The notes under the pieces were generated by a model. The model ran no database searches. It was not told where the DNA came from and saw only the letters and a list, made by a program, of their open reading frames with translations. Below, one piece after another: positions 54,746 through 64,000 of a stretch of DNA of 64,000 bases. Numbering within the stretch: the stretch's first letter is position 1; each line of letters starts with the position of its first letter. This DNA is from Panonychus citri. Lineage: Eukaryota; Arthropoda; Arachnida; Trombidiformes; Tetranychidae. Both the position numbers and the translations under genes were made by a program. Location: the NCBI RefSeq assembly GCF_014898815.1, contig NW_026515543.1, forward strand, positions 3,472,001 to 3,536,000, in the 5' to 3' direction.

Positions 54746-57700
54746 TTCAATCTACATAATCAACTTAATTGTTATTCCCTGAATACCAATAGACTTGAAA
54801 CAAAGTGATCAAAATTTAAACCGGAAAAAGTTAAATTATTTATATAAATCTACATTTAATTAGCAATCAACTGATTGTTTTAAAGTACAATAAACGATGG
54901 TCATTAGTTGATTAACTTCATTGTTAACAATCAACAACCTTAAATCATCATAACAATTAAAATTGATTCTAATTTTACAACACATTCATAAATTATTATT
55001 ATTTTCAACATGTAAACTTGAAATAATTATCACAATTAACGATTATAAGTAAATTACAATTTTAATCAACAAATCAATTTACTTGAAATTAACCCAATCA
55101 TCTAAATATTGCTTTCTTGAGGTCATTGGGACATCAGTTTACATAATTAATCCAACAATTTAGCCTCAATTCAATTGAACACTAAACTTGATGATCACTT
55201 TATTGTTAATTTCATTCATGAATCTTACAATTATTTATCAAAAATGATAGTAACGATGCCACAATTAATAATAACAATTCAACTATTAATATTAGGCCAA
55301 TACAATGAAAAGATATCATTGACAATCAAATTTGATCGTAATCTAATTCACAACAATCAAATGATTCCCTAAATTGTTAGTGTTGAAAACAAAGACTAAT
55401 CTTTGATTTTTCCTTAATAACAATCAATATCTAAATTGATATATTGAATATTAAGAAAGTATCATCACAATCAAATTAACAATCTCAATCATTAAAAGTT
55501 AACAATCAAATCTATTCAAGGTTAATTTTAAAAACAAAAATAAATTGTTACATTGTAATCAAATCAATTTCAATCAGATAAGTGATGTACTAATAATATT
55601 ATTATCAAATTAACCGTCTAAATTTGACCAACAATTAAGAGTTGATTTGATTATCAGCACTTTTTCAAATTAAATTTCCATTGTTTGATTGATTATCAAG
55701 TATAAGTGATAACAATTAACGAGCTAATTTGAATATTAAAGTGAAATGATTAAAAAGTGATCACTTGTCCCAGTTAATTGTTGACATTAATGCAAAACAA
55801 TTTAACTTGCATGTCATGTTGATCGTTTACAATTAAGTTAAATAAATGGTTAAGCAAATCTGAATCAACCATGAAATTGAATTGTATTGTTGGTGTTAGT
55901 TAGTTAATTGTTGGAAATGTGAAAATCTTTTAATAGATTAAGTGAATTGAAAAATATTTAGTTTTTTATTTCTTGATCATCACAATTTATTTGATTGACT
56001 TTCATTTAGTTAATTCTTGATTAACAAGTCAATCAAAAGTTTTATCATGATCATGATTAAGATGATAAAACGTTTAATCAAAGTAACAAAAGCACAATTA
56101 ACATAACAGTTAAACTCATAGCGATTAACAGATTAGTGAGAGATGATAATAAACAACAATTTGACCAACAATTAATTTCATCTCGTTGATTAGTTTATTT
56201 AAAGATTATCGTCAATCAAATTATCCAATGAATCCTTTTAATCATCATGATTGAATCTTAATCATTCACATATATGATATGAATAAGTAATTAATTGATT
56301 CTGATTGAGGTTGCAAGTGATAGATTTATTAATCAGTTGAGCAAAATTAAGATATAAATTAATTGTTAAGCATAAATAAACAATTAAAATGATCAGAAAA
56401 TAAAGATTAGCTGATTAATTTAATCTCACTATAAAATGTGAATCAACAATTAAATTAGTGTTTTTTTTTTCAATCCAATCGTTTGTTAGTTGATTGATCT
56501 TACTAACCATTAATAGGTTATATCATTACAATTAGAATTGATGATTTATTAATTGTTGGAATAATTGTTGACAAACTAACCTTTATATTTACTTGATGGG
56601 CGAAGTTCAATGTTGATTAACTATTAATAGATTTCGTTTCCTTGATCATCAACTTCTGTGATTTTAATTAACCTAAATTGTAATTGATTAGATTAGGAAA
56701 CAAAAAAGGAGAAGAAGACAATTAATAAATCCAGTTAATCTTGACCATCTTAACTTTAACAATCTAAAATTTGGATATACAGCCACCGATTTTGAGTTTG
56801 TAATCACTTTTAATTTACTCGCGACGATAATGATAATCAATGAGAGATTAAGCTAATCCAAACATATGATAATAATCAATGTCCTCTCAATTAACTGGTA
56901 TTATCTTTTCAAATGGTCATCCGATTAGATTTATCTTTGACTAATTACCAGTAACTGTTAATTAAAAGTGGTTGCAAACTTTTATAATCAAGAGAAACAA
57001 AGAAACGAAATAATTAAATCATCATTTACCTTTAAATGTAAACTCTTTCATTTTGATGGATCATCAATTGATTATTTGGAAAGGTTAATAGAGATTGTCA
57101 ATGATTAACATTTGATTGATTACAATTTAGGCGTGAGTAAAGTTAAACTTGATGATGATGAAACAATTAAGATTAATCTCTTGAATACTAGCCCAACAAT
57201 CAGATTGTTGAAGTTTTTTTTATCACAATAATAATAATGATTAATAAATAATCATTTTAACAATCAACTAAATTATTGGTCAATAGAGTAAATCTATTAG
57301 TTGATAATTAGAGCAAATTGTTACACAGTCAATCAGTAATCTAAAAAAAAGCCAAAATGATTAAAATTAAATCGTTATAATCACATAACCAATACCCCGA
57401 GTCTTAATTACTTAAATATCATAATGATGATGAAACACAGAATCACAATTAAGACAGAAACGAAAGTCCCAACAAGAATCTAGAAACTTTGTAACTATTG
57501 ATTATTAATAATTTAATTCTAATTTGAATCATCTAATTAATTCCAACTCTCCAGAGCTAATCAAGTTTTCCATATAATTGAATATCGTTTTCTCATCATT
57601 TCTCATCATTTTCCTCTCTCACTTGATGATTATAACACTTCCTTTACCTCTCTTGCTAATATTTATCTTCATCACCTTAATCTTTTTACTTTTCTTGAGA

Positions 57701-59683
57701 TGTTCAGTTTCAAATGATCAGAATCATCATTATCTTCATCACCATCATCAGCATCATTGAGAAGCAAGATGATTGCTTCCTGAAATAAAACTCACACCAT
57801 AAATACTAAGCATTAACTGGAATATGTTACCTGTAGAAAGATAAATATTAATACAGGTAAACAAGTTTTTCCTAAATTAATGTGACCTTAACAGTTATTA
57901 TTATTAATAATAAAGACGATGATGATGATGATGATAATGATAATATAATGTTAGCAAGGAATCAAATAAGGTAAAACCTTTTTCTTGTCCTAATCCTGAG
58001 CATGGAAACGTGTCCAATTATCTTGAAAGTTTAGCACGTCCATGTTTTAATTTACTCTCAATCCAATTCGTTGTTTAGCCATTTATGTAACAATCAAGTT
58101 AATTGTAATGGATTAAGATTAAAGGATTGATATTCAATTGAAATCCTGTTCAACTCTGTTATTTTCACACTCAATTTAAGTATTTTAAAGCAAAAATTTT
58201 GCTCTTTGTGGTAATTAACTCAATTGTTCTTGATTCATTATGAGTTTGTTAGTTATCAAAATTTATTAATCACGATCCTAAATCAATTACAACCTTTTAA
58301 ATATCAATAATTAACTAATTTCATCTCTTTTCTTCAAATGATCAAACCAATTTAACCAAAGATCTGTTGATTTTTTCTGTTTTTGTATTGCGTTTACGGT
58401 TATGTTATTTGTTTCGTTTTCTTAATTGTTGTCTCTTAATTGTTTCAGTATTTCTCTTTAAATTCTCATTTATTGATTCTTCATTGATCTTATTAGATGG
58501 TTTACTTTTCAATGTCGTTGATTAGATCATCTTTAAGATGATGTTTCATTTTCGAGATGATTTCTAACCCAATCAACTTATTTGTCTTTGTTTATCAAAT
58601 TAACGTTCATTGATCAAATTTGATGGTTCACTTGGTTAGACAATCAATTGTTTCTCTTACCACAATTAACTGATGCAAGACACGGAATTGACACAATTAA
58701 GTATTGATTGATTGATCATCAATCTGAGACAAGTAAGAGTTTCAATAATAACAATTAACAAAAGGGAAAGGATTAAGATTCCATTGGATTATCTTTATTG
58801 ATTGTGTTTCCATCATCATCATGCTCATCCAATTGATCATCAACAACACTCACGGATGATAATTAAAAGAAATCGGGTTAATTTTGTCTGTCCCAAACGC
58901 TATTCACGATCAAATGACCTAACACAGTTATATTGATCTAATTCAGTTGAATATATTCAACAATTAAAACTGATTCCAAGTTAAATTGAATCTCAGGTAA
59001 ACCGATAAATTAATCAGAACGATTGATTTTAAATGGCCATTGCGAGGCCACTAATTATTATTATTCAATATTATTTATAAGTTTACATATATATTATTTA
59101 TATATTATTATTAATTAATTGTTATTATATTATTATCAAAATTAATGTTTTGTTTTGTAGCTTCGTTGGTCATTTAATTGTTGCGTTGGTGATCATCCGA
59201 TTAATCTTGTCATCGCCATCACTTTGTTAAACAAATTGGGTTAAGACTTGATTGTGATTTTTTTGTGTTGATAAATTAATTGTTTGTCTTAATTAAATTA
59301 GAAGAAAAATTTGATTATTAATTGTCTTATATACTTTGTTGTTTCCTAGGTGGGTTGTTTCATTTGTGTGTAGTGGACGCAATTAAAAACCAATGGACGA
59401 CGATGATGAAAGTGACCTAATTCCGCTTTTCTTTTTTTCATTTCCATAGTGTAACTTTGATTTCTTTTAATCATTAACTTAAACGTTTGATAGTAAATTT
59501 GATTTTCTTTTTTTTTCTCTTCTTCTTTTTAATTTTCTCTTCCAAACATTTTGATTGAGAAACTTTGATGAAGTTTTTAACTGTTTTGGCGGTGGTTTTG
59601 GTTGGTGATGTGATGGTGGAGGTGGAGAGGTTTTTTTTTAATTTTCTCTAGTGTTGATTAAAAAATACGATTAACCTTTACTC
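54746..59683. other. Gene-free AT-rich region
   Basis: Dense in CAATTAAC, GATTAATT and ATCATC strings. Short frames (for example 55175-55372, 57578-57760) are Leu/Ile/His-rich translations of AT-rich sequence. Nothing is supported. Confidence 0.5.
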
Positions 59684-62659
59684 TTACTGGCAAGTGTATT
59701 TTTTACATTTTCCGTACTCGGCTGAAATAGCACCGCTTTTAAGGGCACCAACCTTATTGTTCATCCATGTTGGAGCAACTTTCTCCATGACACTGAACAG
59801 GTAAACACCAAGTTAGAGATGATGATGATGATAAGGAAGGAAAGATGATAGAAAATAAGAAGATAAGTAAGATATGAAATAAGATAATAAATTCGCAGGT
59901 AAATTTCATTAACTTTACTACATTTATCATGGAAAAGTGTCGCTGAACTATTATCATGATTTAACTGGTTTTCAGGTTTAATCTTTCATATAAATAGTAA
60001 ATTAACTAACGATGTAACTTTTTTTCTCAATCTTAATCACTTTCAGGAAGAGAGAGAGAGAGAGAGAGAGATTGGTTTTAGGATACTCACTTAAATAAGG
60101 TTGATTTTCCTCGAACGTTACTCATGGCATCACCAAGCTCACAGAGAATTCGATTCATACATTCTTCCCGTTCAACGGCGTTTTTGTATAGTGAATAGTA
60201 TCGTTCGATACGATCAAAGTAGGCACCAAGACCTGCATCTTTGGCTGGTGTATCGATTGATCGTCGTTTACGGCCAGTGGCAGCGGTTGAAAGTGAGGTT
60301 ACAGTTGGAATGAGAAGTGATAATCCGGCGAGTGCAAGGATTGGTAAGATGGCTGAACCGATTCCATATCGTCGATATCCGGTTGCTGGTGGTTCATAAG
60401 CGGCATGATTGTTGGATGCTGCTGGATAAGTATCATAACCGCCATGAGATTGGTATGGACTGTAACCACCTTGTGAAGCGTATGGAATTGAACCTGGTTG
60501 TCCACCATATCCGCCTGGGGCACCTGAACCAGCGGGTCCACTGAAACCGGGAACAGGTCCAGAAGATGAGTAAGGCCCTGAGGCGTCACTACCAGAACCT
60601 GGGAAAGAGGAGCTACTTGGACCTGAGCCAGAGCCTGAAGAGTAGCCAGCACCATTTGCATCGCTATTTAAATTGTAGCTATTTCCTAATAATTTATCCA
60701 AGAAAAGATGAAGATAAAAAAAAAGATGAGGAAGAGAAAAAAACAAACAAACAAATCCGGAAGATAAAAATTCTCTTCATTAATTTCTCATTATCATTAT
60801 CATGTTGATCATTAAAAGAAACTCTCTCAGGGTATTTAACAATATTCTAATCAACAACAGGCTTAACCATCTAAGTTCATTAATTTTAAAAGGGAACATC
60901 ACTAATTATTGTAAGTTCAACTTAATCGACGCTAATTTAGTTAATAGCCTTCTAATCATTGCCCAATTTCATCTCTTAAAGAGATAATTAGTCAACCTTT
61001 GATTGTCACTCAATGAGCTTTTTGTCATCAAAAGTGTCGTCTTGATCTCAATTCAAACTAACTGGTCTGTAGATTTGATTTAAATTGATCATAAGGATCC
61101 GGTGTTTAACCAAATTTGGTGATTGGTGATTTAACTTCATTCATCCGAAACTAACAGTATCTGTCTGTCAACTTGATCGAAACGTATTTTCGTCAATAAG
61201 ATTAACCCTGAAAATGGCCTGAAGTTGTCATGATGTTGATAGAAACAGAAAAGTTTATAATCTCTTGGCACGTTTTGACAATTGTGATTGTCACCAGAAA
61301 TGTATTAATATTTAAGTTTCTTCCTCAAATTTACTTGGAACTTTGTTTTGGAAAATTGGGAAAAAATCGTTGATCAGGAAAATAATATTACATAATTATC
61401 CTAATGATCATGACTATCATCAAGGAACATGATGACAATCGGTGAAAAATCAACAGAGCGTAAATTCAACTAACTTTTGAAAATTGTTTACTACAAAATT
61501 GTCAACATGTTTCCAATGAATATCTATTGGCAAGAGTATCTAATTAACTTTTATCAATGACAATTAAACTTTGTGTGTTTACCTGAATTATAAGATGAAC
61601 CTGAAGGTGAGTATCCAGCACCATTGTTTGGAGCAAAAGCTGAATTGCCTGATGAACCTGATCCGAAACCGTATTGTTGAAGTTGACTGGCAATGCTACT
61701 TAATTGATCGTAATTAGATGAACCGGCTTGATTTGAATAATCACCAACGGGACTTGAACCACCAGATTGACCCAAGTTTCCTTGTTGTCCAAGATTTTGG
61801 GCAGAATAGCTTAGATCTTGAGCTGAATAGCTTAAATCTTGGCCACTTGTCGGTGTCTCCAGGGCAGAGGTATGAGGAGAACCGGATTCACTAGAACCCG
61901 AATTACCGTTACCTGGTGTCACTGAGCTGGTAAACTGGTTGGATGAACTGGCCTGATATCCATGTTCCTTCCCCTTGTCTCCAACAGGATAATAGTAGTA
62001 GTACAGGTTTCCTGGGGATGAACCTGAGCTACCTGCCTGATAGTTTTGACCTGAACTGGTGTTAGGATGGTCAGCTAAAAGTCCAAGAGAAAGAAAGAAA
62101 GAAAGAAAGAGAAAGAAGGAGAGAGAGAGAGACGAAAATCAAAATGAAACAAGTAAATCAAGTAAGAATTATAATATAACAATAAAACGAGAAGATCATA
62201 AAAGAAATCATCATGTTAATCAAAGGGCTTTAGCCTAATTTTTTTCTCTTCATCATGAACAATATTAAGGTCAGTTGGATGTGGTAAAGGCGTTTAATCA
62301 ATCATCTTACAACCAACGGTCATAAAACGGGCTCTCAATGATTTGCAATAACGATCAGCAATTTAAAAAGATAATCATTTATATGGTAAAGGGTCAAGAG
62401 CTAATTTACAACTTTAAAAGGAAAATCCTTGACCACTAATGGAGGGTATTTACTATTACTATTATTGTTATCGTTGTGTTAGAATTTGGGATTGTTGTTA
62501 ATTGTTATCGATGATTTCTCGATGAAAATTAGTGACAATTATGATGATAGTTATCAACTTACCGGAGGGATTTGCACCACCAAATTCATCACGTTTAACT
62601 GCAGCGGGAGCGACTGTGGCCAAACAAGAGATTACCAAAAGTATCCGGATTGTCGTCAT
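59684..62659 (-). CDS. Secreted Gly/Ser-rich protein with RKRR site and Cys-containing C-terminus, four exons
   Basis: Exons 62659-62563, 62074-61583, 60685-60091 and 59792-59684, with phases 1, 1 and 2, total 430 residues. The start MTTIRILLVISCLATVAPA is a signal peptide. A long Ser/Gly/Tyr/Gln region follows, including the duplicated DLSYSAQ repeat and GYGGQPG/GGYSPYQSHGGYDTY segments. Then comes a hydrophobic stretch (AILPILALAGLSLLIP), TGRKRRSID (furin-type site), a helix FDRIERYYSLYKNAVEREECMNRILCELGDAM, and, supplied by the last exon, a YGKCKKYTCQ terminus. Four cysteines follow the cleavage site. This layout (C..(R)..CELG...YG.C..Y.C) recurs in uncharacterised arthropod secreted proteins. 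It shares its start and TGRKRR motif with 47212-47830. Confidence 0.82.
60049..60071. repeat. (AG)n microsatellite in an intron
   Basis: AG run of about 23 bases, 20 bases inside the last intron of the secreted-protein gene. Confidence 0.95.
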
Positions 62660-64000
62660 GATTAATATGAGTATTTAATTGTTGTGTTTGTGGTGATGAT
62701 TAAAATTTGGTGAGAGAATTGGATCACTCAACACACTGGAAGATATGTAATATATAATAAATCACACACAAGTGAAAATGAATCAGGAATTAGCCGATTA
62801 ACGGGACGACGATATTAAAACAGTTGATTAATTCAACTGTGCTTGGTGATGGTAAAGTTGAGACAATTGTCACAATTATATTGTGTCCACAAAATTTACT
62901 CACTCACAGAAAATAACAATTGACAAAGCAAAGGAAGAAATCAGATCTGACCAGAGTTTAACAAGAACTCATTGAATCCGGTTGTTTACGATTAAATACC
63001 AAAATCAAGGTAAAGGGCGTTACTTACCTTTCTCATCTTTCTCTCTCTCTCTCTCTTCTCATCATCATTATCATCATCTTCATCATCTTCATCTTTTAGC
63101 TTCTCTTTTTCTAAATATACACACATCTTGTTTTTCTTTCTTCTCTTTCTTTTCTTCTCTTGGTGTAACCTCTCTTTTCGATTCACGGATGTTACTTAGG
63201 AGGAGAGCGAGAGAGAACAAGGTACAAGGAACCGAAGAATACCCTTTTTTCAGGCCACTTTGACCGTCTCTCCCTTTTAACACATCTCTTTCATCTTCAT
63301 CTTCATCTTATTCCTCGCCATCTAACTGTTTCTCTTCAATTTTTTCTTCTTCTTCTTTATCTTCATCCTTTATCCTCATCTTCTTTTCCTATTCTTTTCT
63401 TCATGTCTGTGTAACATTTTAACGCCTTTAATAAGTACTACTTATTATCGTTATCCTTTTACCTGATGTAACATTATCATTATTATTTCTTATATAATAT
63501 ATATTATGTGTTTTCTTTTATATAGATATTTATTATTACAGAAAACTCGATTCATTATCAAGTTCATTGGAACACAAGGTTAGAATGATGATGATGAAGA
63601 TGAGAGAGAGAAAGAGATAGAAGTGATTCTTTTCATCATGAAGGAATAGTGATGAAAACGATGGACACACACACAAATTTAGGCTAATATTGGTTTCCGA
63701 AAGGTTGACCACACCAAAATGTACTAATGGCTACTCCTTAATTCATCAAGAAAATTTCATTCATCGAAAACTTTTATCTTATCATCGTCATCACTTTTTT
63801 TCTTCCATCTTCTTCTCACCTGTGTCCATTGTCCATCTATTATTATACATTAAAAGCTTTCAAATATTTATCGTAATTATTTTAATCGCTTTTAAATCAT
63901 CATCATAATCTCTCACTTTATTTGAGATCATTTCCATTTATAAGATTATTTAATTTACTTTACTCTAAATTGAGTTTCTAATCATATTCAAGTCATGAAT
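62660..64000. other. Upstream flank of the secreted-protein gene
   Basis: AT-rich, with CT and TCATC microsatellites (63040-63110, 63295-63400) and a GATGATGAAGATGAGAGAG tract near 63586. No gene supported up to the window end. Confidence 0.5.

Noticed and set aside
1..64000. tRNA, rRNA or CRISPR features
   Set aside because: No cloverleaf-compatible sequence with A/B boxes, no rRNA-like block and no spaced direct-repeat array was seen; a covariance-model scan would be needed to exclude tRNAs fully.

Overview
This is a eukaryotic, AT-rich window. Split genes use GT-AG introns, coding is sparse, and (GA)n/(CT)n and (ATG/ATC)n microsatellites are frequent. The homeobox gene (Hmx type), an STK19 homologue, a prostaglandin E synthase 2 homologue and two secreted-protein genes indicate an animal. 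Several introns of only 60-120 nt, the base composition and the style of the secreted proteins suggest an arthropod with a compact genome, possibly a mite. No species can be named from the sequence alone.

Layout. 1-6584: gene-free, microsatellite-rich. 6585-8920: two-exon Hmx gene. 8921-17931: no supported gene. 17937-33051: a complete 15.1 kb Polinton/Maverick (adintovirus-like) element with imperfect 158/174 bp terminal inverted repeats and a GTTAT target duplication. 36811-37642: a near-perfect palindrome with mariner-like ends. 41721-44592: two practically identical ~200 bp inverted arms enclosing a decayed zinc-finger gene and a cluster of nested hairpins. 47212-47830: a small secreted-protein gene on the minus strand. 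49339-50515: STK19. 50856-52453: PTGES2 on the minus strand. 53215-54745: a tiny spliced ORF, then a 395-residue secreted protein. 59684-62659: a four-exon secreted protein on the minus strand, related in layout to the one at 47 kb.

The Polinton carries the virion module in order on the plus strand: packaging ATPase, small basic protein, conserved hypothetical, chromodomain integrase, penton-like minor capsid protein, pVI-like basic protein, double jelly-roll major capsid protein, adenain-like protease. The protein-primed DNA polymerase B is convergent with it. The polymerase core and all virion genes are open. The polymerase N-terminal region, one left-arm gene and one right-arm gene are broken by frameshifts, so this copy looks recently active but decaying.

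The most unusual part is the left arm, 18.1-20.6 kb. It encodes a TATA-binding-protein-like protein with both TBP repeats and the DNA-contacting landmark positions kept, preceded by an overlapping 36-residue membrane peptide. Two tandem paralogues of unknown function and a broken gene follow. Each of the four left-arm transcription units has a TATA-like box placed exactly 33 nt before an Inr-like A. A mobile element that carries its own TBP next to uniformly spaced TATA/Inr promoters suggests self-directed transcription. That link is inference. The TBP homology and the promoter spacing are read directly from the sequence.
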